Below the pieces are notes generated by a model. The model searched no databases. It was not told where the DNA came from and saw only the letters and a program-made list of their open reading frames with translations. The translations under genes and the position numbers were made by a program. A stretch of 26,473 bases of DNA from DATLFQ01 sp035540915 (GTDB lineage: Bacteria > Actinomycetota > Acidimicrobiia > Acidimicrobiales > GCA-2861595): the NCBI GenBank assembly GCA_035540915.1, contig DATLFQ010000186.1:1-26473 (forward strand), written 5' to 3'. Below are positions 5,975 to 14,356 of the stretch, in pieces (the stretch's first letter is position 1; every line of letters begins with the position of its first letter).

Positions 5975-7034
5975 GCCACCGGCGGTGGCCGGGTCGACCG
6001 GCGGCGCCGTCGACGGTGTCGTCGACCACCGGGCGCTGCTGGCCGAGATCGACCAGGAGGTGGCCCGGCGCCGCTCGTCGGGGGAGCTGCCGGCCGACTT
6101 CGAACGCGAGCTGGATCTGGTCTTCGCCCGATTCGCCCCGGTGCACGCCATCGGCGACGACTTCGACCAGGTTCTCGAACGGGCCGAGAGTTCGACGTTC
6201 GTCGACGTCCTCGCCCCCACGGAGTCGTCGCTGCCGGTGGTGCCACAGGTCAAGCGGGTGGTGCGCAAGGCCATCGCCTGGGAGCTTCGGTACGTGGCCC
6301 AGCAGGTCAGCGCCTTCGCCACGGCCAGCGTGCGGGCCATCCGCCTGCTGGCGGCCCGGGTGGACGCGCTGGAGAGCGCCGCCGGGGGCGGCTCCGCCGT
6401 TGGGGCGGCGCGCGACACGGTGGGCGGCGGTCCGCAGGCCGACCGCGGGCACTGGGCGCCGGTGGTGGCTGGCGCGCTGCAGGGCGTCGCCGGGCGGGTC
6501 CTGCACGCCGACGCCGACGACGGCTGGCTCGTCGCCCACCTGGTCGCAGCCGGCATCGACGCGTACGGGGTCGATCCGATCGGCAGGGCGGCGCCCGCCG
6601 GGGTGGAGCTGCGGGAGGACCGGGCGCTGGACCACCTGCGGGCCCTGCCCGAAGGTGCGCTGGCCGCGGTGGTGCTGAGCGGCTGCGTGGACCGGTTGCC
6701 CGTCGGGCAGCAGCGGGCGCTGGCCACGGCCGCCCGGGCTGCCGTCGCCGACGGCGGCGTGGTGGTCGTCATCGGCACCGATCCCCGGTGGCTGGTCTTC
6801 GGCACCACCGACCCGGTGGCCAGCGACCTGTCACCGGGGCGGCCGCTGCACGCCGCCACTTGGGCGCACCTGCTCGGCGTGTCCGGCGGGGCCGAGGTGT
6901 CCGCCGGTCCGCGCCCGGCCGGGCTGCGGCCGGTGCCGGGCAGCCCGCCGGACATGGCGACCAACCTCCACCGGATCGACGAGATGCTGTTCCCGCCCCG
7001 CGGCTACGCGCTCGTCGCCCGCCTCGCCGGCTGA
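5961..7034 (+). CDS. Coiled-coil protein with degenerate methyltransferase-like domain
   Basis: The 357-residue product has a helical N-terminal part (LLAEIDQEVARRR..., residues ~24-140) and a C-terminal Rossmann-like domain (~165-357). Architecture and final motif (EMLFPPRGYALVARL) parallel the methyltransferase at 18745-19986, which ends LLFAPQDYALVAI. The SAM-binding motif I is altered: VLHADADDGWLV here versus VLEIGCGRGEFL in the paralogue, so the glycine-rich loop is mostly lost. It may bind SAM poorly or act as a scaffold. ATG 5961 overlaps the Wzt gene by 14 nt, and the next glycosyltransferase starts 3 nt after its stop. By analogy with WbdD, the coiled-coil methyltransferase/kinase that caps O-antigen before Wzt recognition, a terminus-modification or chain-length role is possible but inferred. 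Confidence 0.75.
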   Translation: MSSSEPPAVAGSTGGAVDGVVDHRALLAEIDQEVARRRSSGELPADFERELDLVFARFAPVHAIGDDFDQVLERAESSTFVDVLAPTESSLPVVPQVKRVVRKAIAWELRYVAQQVSAFATASVRAIRLLAARVDALESAAGGGSAVGAARDTVGGGPQADRGHWAPVVAGALQGVAGRVLHADADDGWLVAHLVAAGIDAYGVDPIGRAAPAGVELREDRALDHLRALPEGALAAVVLSGCVDRLPVGQQRALATAARAAVADGGVVVVIGTDPRWLVFGTTDPVASDLSPGRPLHAATWAHLLGVSGGAEVSAGPRPAGLRPVPGSPPDMATNLHRIDEMLFPPRGYALVARLAG

Positions 7035-7037
7035 GCC

Positions 7038-8138
7038 GTGGTTGCCGTCCACCAGTTCCTCCCGACGTTCGCGCCCCGCGACGCCATCGGCACCCACGCC
7101 CGCCATGCCCAGCGCATCCTCCGGGACATGGGCGTGGCGTCGGAGATCTACGCCGAGGGGGCGCCCGGCGGAGGATGGCGCCGGGGTGCCCGTCCCTACC
7201 GGTCCTACGGATGGCGCCGGTCGCGGGGCGAGCGCACATGGCTGCTGTACCAGCTGTCCACCGGCAGCATGGTGGCCGAGTACCTGCTGGCCCGGCCCGA
7301 GCCCAAGATCGTCAACTACCACAACGTCACCACCGCCTCGCTGTTCGCGCCTTGGGAGCCGCACGTCGGCGTGGAGCTGGAGGAGGGGCGGCGACAACTC
7401 GGCGAGCTGGGCCCGGCCTGCCGGCTGGGCATCGCCGTGTCGGCGTTCAACGAGGCCGAGCTGCGGGCGGTCGGTGTGGCCCGCACCGCCGTGGCGCCGG
7501 TGCTGGTGGACCTGGACGACGGGGCGATGCCGCCGGATCGGGTGGTGGCGGAGCAGTTGTCGGCCGCCGCATCGGCGGGCGGGGCGCACTGGCTCTTCGT
7601 GGGCCGGGTGGCACCGCACAAGTGCCAGCACGACGTGGTGCGCGCCTTCGCCGCCTACCGCCGCCTGTACGACCCGGCGGCCCGGCTGTCGCTGGTCGGG
7701 GGCATCGGGTCGCACGCCTACGCCTCGGCCCTCCAGCACTTCGTCCGCGGCCTTGGGCTGTCCGGGGCAGTGGACCTGGCCGGCTCGGTCAGCCAGCCGG
7801 CGCTGCGGGCCTACTACCAGGCGGCCGACGCATTCGTGTGCCTCTCGGAGCACGAGGGCTTCTGCGTCCCGGTCATCGAGGCCATGGGCGCCGGCGTGCC
7901 GGTGGTGGCCTTCGCCGCAGCGGCCGTCCCCGAGACGGTGCAGGGTGCGGCGGTGCTGCTCGCCGGCAAGGACCCGGTCACCGTGGCGGCGGCCGTCGAC
8001 CGAGTGGTCGGCGATCGGCGACTGCGCGACGAGCTGGGGGCGGCCGGGCGGTTGCGGGCCGCCGAGTTCGCCCTGCCCCGAACGGCGGCCCGGTTCCGGG
8101 CGGTGATGGCCGGCCTCCTCGACGGCGACCAGCGGTGA
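7038..8138 (+). CDS. GT4-family glycosyltransferase
   Basis: This is a 366-residue GT-B fold enzyme expected to transfer a nucleotide-activated sugar to a growing cytoplasmic glycan. The N-terminal domain starts VAVHQFLPTFAPRDAIGTHA. The second domain starts at WLFVGRVAPHKCQHDVV, and the donor-site E-x7-E motif is in EHEGFCVPVIE, followed by GAGVPVVAF. The next gene is a close paralogue sharing the GR-x-P-x-KCQHDVV-x-AFAAYRR segment, evidence for tandem duplication. GTG 7038 is 3 nt after the previous stop, and the 3' end overlaps the next start (GTGA). Donor and acceptor sugars cannot be read from sequence. Confidence 0.9.
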   Translation: MVAVHQFLPTFAPRDAIGTHARHAQRILRDMGVASEIYAEGAPGGGWRRGARPYRSYGWRRSRGERTWLLYQLSTGSMVAEYLLARPEPKIVNYHNVTTASLFAPWEPHVGVELEEGRRQLGELGPACRLGIAVSAFNEAELRAVGVARTAVAPVLVDLDDGAMPPDRVVAEQLSAAASAGGAHWLFVGRVAPHKCQHDVVRAFAAYRRLYDPAARLSLVGGIGSHAYASALQHFVRGLGLSGAVDLAGSVSQPALRAYYQAADAFVCLSEHEGFCVPVIEAMGAGVPVVAFAAAAVPETVQGAAVLLAGKDPVTVAAAVDRVVGDRRLRDELGAAGRLRAAEFALPRTAARFRAVMAGLLDGDQR

Positions 8139-9190
8139 CCCTCAGGGCGCTGCACCAGTTCGTGCCCACGTTCGAGCCGGGGGCCGTCGGCAACCACATC
8201 CTGCAGGTGCAGGCCCTGGCCCGGGAGTCGCTCGGCGTGGACTCCCTCGTGTTCGCCGAGCACGTGGCGCCGGCCTTCGCCGGCCGGGCGCGGCGCCACC
8301 AGGAGTACGGGCGGCACGTGGCGGCCCGGCCCGGTGACGTGCTCCTCTACCACGTGGCCATCGGCTCGGTGGTGGCCGACTTCGTGCGCGAACGTCCCGA
8401 GCCGCTGGTCCTCGACCACCACAACATCACGCCGCCCGAGCTGTACCAGCGGTGGGACCCGCCGGCCGCCTACGGGTGCGCCTGGGGACGGGCCCAGTTG
8501 CCCGAGCTGGCCGGCCGGGCCGTGCTGGGCCTCGCCGACTCGGAGTGGAACGAGGGGGAGCTGCGCGACGCGGGGTGCCGGGCAACGGCCACCGCGCCGA
8601 TACTGCTCGACTACGGGACGGCGCCGGCGGCGCCGACGAAGGGCCGCGACTGGCTCTTCGTGGGCCGGCTGTCGCCCAACAAGTGCCAGCACGACGTCGT
8701 CAAGGCGTTCGCCGCCTACCGCCGGGCCTACGACCGCGGCGCCCGCCTGCGACTGGTCGGCGGGTCGGCGTCGTCCTCGTACGAAGCGGCGCTGGGCGGG
8801 TTCGTGGGGGCGCTCGGCCTGCAGGACGCCGTCGAGCTGACCGGGTCGGTGAGCGCCGAGGAGCTGTCAGGGCTCTACCGGTCGGCCGGCGTGTTCGTCT
8901 GCCTGTCCGAGCACGAGGGCTTCGGCGTCCCGCTGCTGGAGGCGATGGCCCACGGTGTGCCGGTGATCGCCTATTCGTCGACCGCAGTGCCGGCCACCGT
9001 CGGCGACGCCGGTGTGGTGCTGCCGGGTAAGGAGCCGGCGCGGGTGGCCGCGGCCGCCCACCGGGTGCTGACCGACGACGCACTGCGTGCCGCGCTGGCG
9101 GCCGCGGCGGTGGAGCGGGTGGCGCACTTCGGCCTGGCCCGCAGCCGGGACCGCTGGGTCGAGCTGCTGCGCGGGCTCCCGGTGCCGTGA
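8135..9190 (+). CDS. GT4-family glycosyltransferase (tandem paralogue)
   Basis: This 351-residue GT-B glycosyltransferase is closely related to its upstream neighbour. Both start with an ALHQF/AVHQF-xPTF segment and share WLFVGRLSPNKCQHDVVKAF and the donor-site motif (EHEGFGVPLLE, E-x7-E). The N-terminal domain includes VLDHHNITPPELY, parallel to IVNYHNVTTASLF in the neighbour. GTG 8135 overlaps the preceding stop by 4 nt; upstream reading in this frame is a shadow of the earlier gene. The stop overlaps the next start in the same GTGA fashion. Specificity is unknown; having two paralogues suggests successive sugars in the same repeat unit. Confidence 0.9.
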   Translation: MTLRALHQFVPTFEPGAVGNHILQVQALARESLGVDSLVFAEHVAPAFAGRARRHQEYGRHVAARPGDVLLYHVAIGSVVADFVRERPEPLVLDHHNITPPELYQRWDPPAAYGCAWGRAQLPELAGRAVLGLADSEWNEGELRDAGCRATATAPILLDYGTAPAAPTKGRDWLFVGRLSPNKCQHDVVKAFAAYRRAYDRGARLRLVGGSASSSYEAALGGFVGALGLQDAVELTGSVSAEELSGLYRSAGVFVCLSEHEGFGVPLLEAMAHGVPVIAYSSTAVPATVGDAGVVLPGKEPARVAAAAHRVLTDDALRAALAAAAVERVAHFGLARSRDRWVELLRGLPVP

Positions 9191-10368
9191 GACTGGCCTA
9201 CGTCGTCCCTCGGTACGGCATCGAGGTGGTCGGGGGGGCGGAGTACGCCGCCCGGATGCTGGCCGAACGCCTGGTCGCCCAGTGCGGGTGGGAGGTCGAG
9301 GTGCTCACCACCTGTGCGCTCGACGCCCGGACGTGGGCCGACGAGTACCCGCCGGGCCAGGTCGAGATCAACGGCGTGCGGGTGCACCGATTCCAATCAC
9401 GGTCTGGCCGGGACCCCGGGTTCGAGGCGTTCTCGGCACCGGTGCTCGCCGACCCGGGCGCCGCTTCGCCGGCGGCCCAGCAGCGGTGGATCGAGCTGCA
9501 GGGGCCGGTGTGCCCGGACGTGGTGGAGGCGGCCCGCGGCGGCGACGCCGACCTGGTCGCCTTCTATCCCTACCTGTACTGGCCGACCGTGCACGGGGTG
9601 CCGGCGCTCGGCCGGCGGGCCGTGATGCACCCGGCCGCCCACGACGAGGCGCCGATCCGGCTGCCGATCTTCGAGGGCGTCTTCGCCGGGGCGCGTGGGT
9701 TGGTGTTCCAGACCGAGGGCGAGCGGCGCCTGGCCTCCCGGCTGTTCCCGTCCGTCGCGGCCACGCCCCAGATCCTGCTCGGCCTGGGCGCCGAGCCCGG
9801 GCCCGGGAAGACGGAGGCGGCCCGAGCCGACCTGGGACTGGGGGAGCGGCCGTACCTGCTGTGCCTGGGCCGGGTCGACGAGGGCAAGGGCACGACGCTG
9901 CTGGCCCGATACTTCGCCGCCTACAAGCAGCGTCACCCCGGGCCGCTGGCGCTCGTCCTGGCCGGTCCGGTCGTCTCCCGCCCGCCGCCGCACCCCGACG
10001 TGGTGGTGGCCGGCCCCGTGGACGAGGCCACCAAGTGGGGCGCCCTGCGAGGGGCGACCGCCTTCGTGTCGCCGTCGCCGATGGAGGCGTTCTCGCTCGT
10101 CGTGCTGGAGGCCTGGCTGGCCGGCCGGCCCGTCCTCGTCAACGCCGCGTGTCCGGCCACCACCGAGCACGTGCAGCGATCCGGGGGCGGATTGTGGTTC
10201 GGCGGGTACGGCCAGTTCGAGGTCGCCGTCGAGCGCCTCACCGGCGACGCCACCCTCGCCGACCGCCTCGCCGCCGCCGGCCGCACCTACGCCGAGCGCA
10301 CCTTCGCCTGGCCCGGGCTCATCGACCGCTACCGCGCCTTCCTGGAGGCGGTCGCGGCACGGGGCTAG
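9187..10368 (+). CDS. GT4-family glycosyltransferase, last gene of exporter operon
   Basis: This is a 393-residue GT-B enzyme of a different subgroup from the previous two. It starts RLAYVVPRYGIEVVGGAEYA, containing the GGAE acceptor-domain motif. The C-terminal domain starts PYLLCLGRVDEGKGTTLL, and the donor-site motif is in SPMEAFSLVVLEAWLAGRPV. The closest relative in the window is the 21086-22297 protein, which shares the VxxRYGxxVxGGAE start, VEVLTTCAL/VEVVTTCAL, HPAAHDE/HPTAHDE and KGTTLLARYFAAYK/KGTDELYDYFETYK. Its start overlaps the preceding stop by 4 nt. The following 103 bp hold no gene and no convincing terminator before the convergent stop at 10472. Confidence 0.9.
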   Translation: MRLAYVVPRYGIEVVGGAEYAARMLAERLVAQCGWEVEVLTTCALDARTWADEYPPGQVEINGVRVHRFQSRSGRDPGFEAFSAPVLADPGAASPAAQQRWIELQGPVCPDVVEAARGGDADLVAFYPYLYWPTVHGVPALGRRAVMHPAAHDEAPIRLPIFEGVFAGARGLVFQTEGERRLASRLFPSVAATPQILLGLGAEPGPGKTEAARADLGLGERPYLLCLGRVDEGKGTTLLARYFAAYKQRHPGPLALVLAGPVVSRPPPHPDVVVAGPVDEATKWGALRGATAFVSPSPMEAFSLVVLEAWLAGRPVLVNAACPATTEHVQRSGGGLWFGGYGQFEVAVERLTGDATLADRLAAAGRTYAERTFAWPGLIDRYRAFLEAVAARG

Positions 10369-10471
10369 CGCACCGGCACAGACCCCAGCTCGCGACCGGC
10401 CGTGGGCGCCGGAGGTGGGAGCGAACTGGCTGGCGCAGTGACCCGTTCCCCCACGCGGTTGGCGACGGCGG

Positions 10472-12472
10472 TTAGCCGCCCGGAGTGGCGGCGCCGACGA
10501 TGGGGCGGTTGAGGCGGATGGCGCCGGTGGAGCCGAGGAAGGGGGCGTTGAAGGAGAAGATGCCCCCGTCGGCGGCGATCAGCCAGTAGCCGGCCCCCGA
10601 CCGGGTCGGGGCCATGCCCACGATCGGCTGGTTGAGGCGGATGGCCCCGGTGGAGCCGCGGAACACGGCGTCGCCGAAGGCGAAGATGCCCCCGTCCCGG
10701 GCGACCAGCCAGTAGCCGTTGCCCGACGGCGTGCGGGCCATGCCGACGATGGGCTGGGCCAGGCGGATGGCGCCGGTGGAGCCGCGGAACACCGCGTCGC
10801 CGAAGGCGAAGATGCCGCCGTCGGCCGCCACCAGCCAGTACCCGCGCCCCGACGGCGTCGACGCCATCCCGACGATGGGCTGGGCCAGGCGGGTGGCGCC
10901 GGTCGAGCCACGGAAGGTGGCGTCGCAGAACGAGAAGATGCCGCCGTCGGACGCCACCAACCAGTAGCCGAAGCCGCCGCCGGCCGGGCACGCCGGCCCG
11001 GGCGCCGGGCCGGGGCCGGGCTGCGGCCCGGGGCCGGGCTGCGGCCCGGGCGTCTGGGTTAGCGGCGGGTCCGTCCACGAGCCCGTGCGCCGGGCGTCGC
11101 GGTGGAAGGTCGGCCAGGCCAGGGTGCCGATGCGGGCGTTGTCGGAGGCGGCCATCTCGAACCGGGTGACCACGCCCGCCCCGTTCGGCCGGGTGCCGGC
11201 CAGGATGATGTCCACCAGGCCGTTGCCGTCGACGTCGGTGACCAGCGGCGAGTTCTGGTAGGCCACCTGCCCCTCGTGCAGGGCGAACAGGCGCTGCCCG
11301 TTGCGGCCGTTGTAGACGAACACGCCGCCGCCCGTCGGGACGAGGAGGTCCTGGCCGCCGTCGCCGTTCAGGTCCGCGGTGGTGATGCCGCCGACCACCA
11401 CGCCCCCGCCCGAGTTGAGCGGGAAGCCCGGCATCGTCGAGCCGTCGCCGCGGAAGGCGAAGACCCGCCCGGGAGCCGCGCCCTCGAACGTGCCGATGGC
11501 GACGTCGAGCACGCCGTTGCCGTCGAGGTCTGCGAGGGCGGGAGAGCCGATGGTGTAGCCACCGGTGTCCCGCACCCACTTCAGCGAGCCGTTGGCGTTC
11601 AGCGCGAAGACCTTGGTGGCGTCGGACGCCCCGCCCGGCCGGCGGGCCCAGAAGTCGCCGGTGCCGAACACGATCTCGGGCGTGCCGTTGCCGTCGATGT
11701 CGCCGATCGCGGGCGAGGAGCGGACGATCTCGTTGACCCGGAACTCCCAGATGGTGGCGCCGGCACCGCTGATGGCCCGCACCAGGCCGCCCCGGTGGTC
11801 GATCGGCCCACCGGGCGTCGAGTCGCCGCCGACCACGACGTCGGTGAGGCCGTCGCCGTTCACGTCCGCCAACGCCGGCGACGAGAACACGGTGTCGTCG
11901 GCGTTGTACGGCCATCCCGGGTTCGACGTGCCGCCCGCCGAGAGGGAGTGGATCGACAGCCCGAGGGCACCCACGGTGGCGTCGGCCACGCCGTCGCGGC
12001 TGATGTCGCCAAGGGCCGGCGTCGAGTGGAACGCCTGGTTGGGGCAGTCGGCGTCGCTGCCCTGGAAGCGGAAGCGCTCGGTCCCGTCGGCCCGGAACGA
12101 GTACAGGCCGCCGCCGGAGCACTCGCCGGTGCTCCCGACGCCGCTGCCGACGAAGACCTCGGGCCGCCCGTCGGTCCCCTCGACGTCGGCGGCGGCCGGC
12201 GACGAGTTGACGGCGTGGCTCGTCTGGCGGGGCCAGCCGCCCACCGCGGAGCCGTCGCTGCCGTGCACGGCGTGGATTCGGCGGTCGTGGGCTCCCACCA
12301 CGACGTCGAGGCCGCCCCCGTCGAGGTCGACGGCGAGCGGGGAGGACTCCCGGACCGCGCCCGGCAGGTCGATGGTCCACCGTTGGATGGGGGCGGCCGA
12401 TGCCGGCCCCCCGGTAGCCACGACCAGGCCGGTGCTGAGAACCAGGGCCGCCAGGACAGCTCGAGCGCGCAT
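10472..12472 (-). CDS. Secreted FG-GAP/VCBS propeller protein with C-terminal GYWL repeats
   Basis: The 666-residue product starts with a signal peptide (MRARAVLAALVLSTGLVVATGG, cleavage near ASAAP). Residues ~30-470 hold about seven FG-GAP-like repeats with calcium-binding loops such as DVNGDGLTD, DIDGNGTPE, DLDGNGVLD, DLNGDGGQD and DVDGNGLVD, expected to form a beta-propeller. A proline/glycine linker (PGPQPGPGPQPGPGPAPGP) then leads to four 42-residue GYWLVAxDGGIFxFGDAxFRGSTGA repeats that reach the C-terminus. ATG 12472 is chosen because it starts the signal peptide and has a -10 box 7 nt upstream; the longer open frame lacks any match. FG-GAP proteins often bind ligands or glycans at the surface. 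The tail repeats are shared with the two genes that follow in opposite orientation. Confidence 0.87.
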   Translation of the reverse strand: MRARAVLAALVLSTGLVVATGGPASAAPIQRWTIDLPGAVRESSPLAVDLDGGGLDVVVGAHDRRIHAVHGSDGSAVGGWPRQTSHAVNSSPAAADVEGTDGRPEVFVGSGVGSTGECSGGGLYSFRADGTERFRFQGSDADCPNQAFHSTPALGDISRDGVADATVGALGLSIHSLSAGGTSNPGWPYNADDTVFSSPALADVNGDGLTDVVVGGDSTPGGPIDHRGGLVRAISGAGATIWEFRVNEIVRSSPAIGDIDGNGTPEIVFGTGDFWARRPGGASDATKVFALNANGSLKWVRDTGGYTIGSPALADLDGNGVLDVAIGTFEGAAPGRVFAFRGDGSTMPGFPLNSGGGVVVGGITTADLNGDGGQDLLVPTGGGVFVYNGRNGQRLFALHEGQVAYQNSPLVTDVDGNGLVDIILAGTRPNGAGVVTRFEMAASDNARIGTLAWPTFHRDARRTGSWTDPPLTQTPGPQPGPGPQPGPGPAPGPACPAGGGFGYWLVASDGGIFSFCDATFRGSTGATRLAQPIVGMASTPSGRGYWLVAADGGIFAFGDAVFRGSTGAIRLAQPIVGMARTPSGNGYWLVARDGGIFAFGDAVFRGSTGAIRLNQPIVGMAPTRSGAGYWLIAADGGIFSFNAPFLGSTGAIRLNRPIVGAATPGG
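10475..10983 (-). repeat. Four 126-bp GYWL repeats in the FG-GAP protein gene
   Basis: The segment encoding GYWLV recurs at about 10581, 10707, 10833 and 10959, an exact 126-bp period (42 codons). The consensus is GYWLVAxDGGIFAFGDAVF followed by RGSTGAIRL-QPIVGMA-TPSG. The last copy has NAPFLGS instead of GDAVFRGS. Confidence 0.9.
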
Positions 12473-12479
12473 GGCGCGG

Positions 12480-12485
12480 ACCTTA
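12480..12485 (-). promoter_or_regulatory. -10 box TAAGGT, leaderless promoter of the FG-GAP gene
   Basis: Read on the minus strand, TAAGGT ends 7 nt before ATG 12472, with no Shine-Dalgarno. It fits the leaderless geometry seen repeatedly in the window. Confidence 0.5.
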
Positions 12486-12573
12486 CCGCCGGCCGTGGGT
12501 GCCACGTCGCTGGCGGGGACGTCTGGTTCAATGGAGCTGGGCCGCGCCCCGGCGGCCCGTCCCGGCGGACCGC

Positions 12574-14298
12574 GTGACCAGATCCCTTCCCCGTCTCCTC
12601 GCCCTGCTGGCCATCGTCGCCGCCGCGACGATCGTGCCCGTCCGCATGGCCTGGGGCCTGCCGGAGACCCGGATGGCGCTGCTGGACGACGCCGAGCGCG
12701 CCGCCGGCGAGGCGGTGCCCTTCCCGGCCACCCACCTCGGCGCGCGGTGGTCCGGCGCCCACGACGCGCAGGTCGAGGTCCGCTGGCGGCGGGACGGGGG
12801 CGGCTGGTCCCCGTGGCAGCCGCTCGAGGTGGCCCACGACCTGGAGGACGAGGCCCGCGGCCTTGTCTACAGCGGCATCGTCCGGGCCGACGGCGCCGTG
12901 CGGGTCCAGGCCCGTGTCGTGACCGGCGAGGCCACCGATGTGGAGGTCGCCGCCATCGACACCGAGAACGGTCGCCGGCACCTGGTGCGGGCCGGCCCGC
13001 AGCCGGCGGGCGCCCAGACGGCGCCCTCGCCACGCCTCTCGGTCCACGCCCGGGTGGCGCAGCCGGCGGTCGTCAGCCGGGCCGAGTGGGGCGCAGACGA
13101 GACCAAGCGGGGCGGTGACGCGCCGTCGTTCGCGCCGGTCACGAAGCTGATCGTCCACCACACGGTGACCACCAACGCCGACCCCGACCCGGCGGCGACC
13201 GTGCGTGCCGTCTACACCTTCCACACCCAGGTCCGCGGGTTCAACGACATCGGCTACAACTGGCTGGTCGACGCAGGCGGCCGGGTCTACGAGGGCCGCT
13301 ACTCCCGCCCGTACCCGGCCGGGGAGCGCCCCACGGGCGAGGACGCTGCGGGCCGGGGCGTGATCGGCGCCCACGCCGAAGGGGCCAACACCGGGTCGGT
13401 GGGCGTCGCTCTGCTCGGCAACTTCGCCACCGTCCCCCCGGCGCCGGCGGCGATGGTCTCGCTCGAGGCCGTGCTGGCCTGGCTGGCCGACCGCCACGAC
13501 ATCGACCCACGGGGCGCGCGCGCTGCGTTCCCCAACATCGCCGGCCACCGGGACGCCCGTGCCACCGAGTGCCCGGGCGACCTCCTCTACGCCCGGCTGC
13601 CGTCGCTGCGCAAGGCGGTCGCCGACACCATCGCCGCCGCCCAACTGGTGACGCCGGGCTACTGGGTGGCCTCCCGCGACGGCCGGGTGCAGCCCTTCGG
13701 GGCCGCCGAGCGCCTGGGCGACCTGACCGCCAAGCCCCTCAACGCGCCGGTGCAGGCGATGGCCACCACGCCGACCGGCAACGGGTACTGGCTTCTCACC
13801 GGCGACGGCGGCATCTTCACCTTCGGCGACGCCGCCTTCCACGGCTCGACCGGCGCCATCCGCATGAACCAGCCGATCGTCGGCATGGCAGCGACGCCGA
13901 CCGGTCGCGGCTACTGGCTGGTCGCCCGCGACGGCGGCATCTTCGCCTTCGGCGACGCCCGGTTCCACGGCTCCACCGGTGCCATCAGGCTGAACGAGCC
14001 GGTCGTGGGCATGGCGGCGACGCCACGCGGCGACGGCTACTGGCTGGTGGCTCGCGACGGCGGCCTGTTCGCCTTCAACGCACCATTCCTGGGCAGCGTG
14101 CCCGCGCTGCAGCTGGCGTCCTTCGGCGGCACGGCCGCCGTGCGAGCCTCGCCCAGCGGGCGCGGCTACTCCATCCTCGGCACCGACGGCGGCCTTTTCA
14201 CGTTCGGCGATGCCCGCTTCCACGGGACCTCGCCCGGCCTGTCGGGGGCCGCCGCCGCGGTCGACCTCGGGCTGCTCCCGGGCCGCCCGCTCGTCTGA
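12574..14298 (+). CDS. Secreted PGRP-type N-acetylmuramoyl-L-alanine amidase with GYWL repeats
   Basis: The 574-residue product starts with a signal peptide (RLLALLAIVAAATIVPV). An N-terminal beta-rich region (~45-135, VEVRWRRDGGGWSPW) precedes an amidase_2/PGRP domain (~166-350): VVSRAEWGADE, LIVHHTVT, GYNWLVDAGGRVYEGR, GVALLGNF, and IAGHRDARATECPG. Zinc ligands are expected at His196, His325 and Cys333, so the enzyme looks catalytically intact. It would cleave the MurNAc to L-Ala bond of peptidoglycan outside the cell. From residue ~362 the chain turns into GYWL repeats shared with its neighbours. GTG 12574 is chosen because it starts the signal peptide; no SD or good -10 lies at the usual distance, so the start is less certain than the domain call. 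Confidence 0.9.
   Translation: MTRSLPRLLALLAIVAAATIVPVRMAWGLPETRMALLDDAERAAGEAVPFPATHLGARWSGAHDAQVEVRWRRDGGGWSPWQPLEVAHDLEDEARGLVYSGIVRADGAVRVQARVVTGEATDVEVAAIDTENGRRHLVRAGPQPAGAQTAPSPRLSVHARVAQPAVVSRAEWGADETKRGGDAPSFAPVTKLIVHHTVTTNADPDPAATVRAVYTFHTQVRGFNDIGYNWLVDAGGRVYEGRYSRPYPAGERPTGEDAAGRGVIGAHAEGANTGSVGVALLGNFATVPPAPAAMVSLEAVLAWLADRHDIDPRGARAAFPNIAGHRDARATECPGDLLYARLPSLRKAVADTIAAAQLVTPGYWVASRDGRVQPFGAAERLGDLTAKPLNAPVQAMATTPTGNGYWLLTGDGGIFTFGDAAFHGSTGAIRMNQPIVGMAATPTGRGYWLVARDGGIFAFGDARFHGSTGAIRLNEPVVGMAATPRGDGYWLVARDGGLFAFNAPFLGSVPALQLASFGGTAAVRASPSGRGYSILGTDGGLFTFGDARFHGTSPGLSGAAAAVDLGLLPGRPLV
13657..14295 (+). repeat. GYWL repeats in the amidase gene
   Basis: About five copies are present. 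The first is diverged (GYWVASRDGRVQPFGAAER). Two to three close copies carry GYWLVARDGGIFAFGDARF followed by HGSTGAIR. The last two are degenerate (GLFAFNAPFLGS and GGLFTFGDARFHG). Confidence 0.88.
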
Positions 14299-14342
14299 CC
14301 CCCGCTCGCCCGGGGTGACGCAGCCGGCGCGAGCCGGTCCTC

Positions 14343-14348
14343 TAGCCT
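14343..14348 (+). promoter_or_regulatory. -10 box TAGCCT upstream of the SpoIID-like gene
   Basis: TAGCCT ends 8 nt before GTG 14357 and there is no Shine-Dalgarno, again suggesting a (near-)leaderless transcript independent of the upstream amidase gene. Confidence 0.5.
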
Positions 14349-14356
14349 CGCCGCCC

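Noticed and set aside
3527..6964. A 1145-codon open frame on the minus strand
   Set aside because: It lies antisense to clpP and the exporter genes, has no domain match, and is rich in Gln/His/Arg/Gly as expected from the reverse complement of high-GC3 genes.
10369..10471. Possible terminator between the convergent glycosyltransferase and FG-GAP genes
   Set aside because: Only short, interrupted G/C pairings were found; no stem comparable to the one at 2618-2651, so no feature is called.
10475..10983. Regular 126-bp repeats considered as a CRISPR or tandem satellite
   Set aside because: The units are contiguous, have no spacers, and encode a coherent 42-residue protein repeat in frame.
12499..12573. 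Upstream GTG start for the amidase
   Set aside because: It would put 25 residues, including tryptophan- and arginine-rich sequence, before a normal signal peptide. GTG 12574 starts the signal peptide directly.
12473..13033. Upstream extension of the FG-GAP gene frame
   Set aside because: It overlaps the divergent amidase gene antisense, is arginine/proline-rich, and would bury the signal peptide; a -10 box also sits immediately before ATG 12472.
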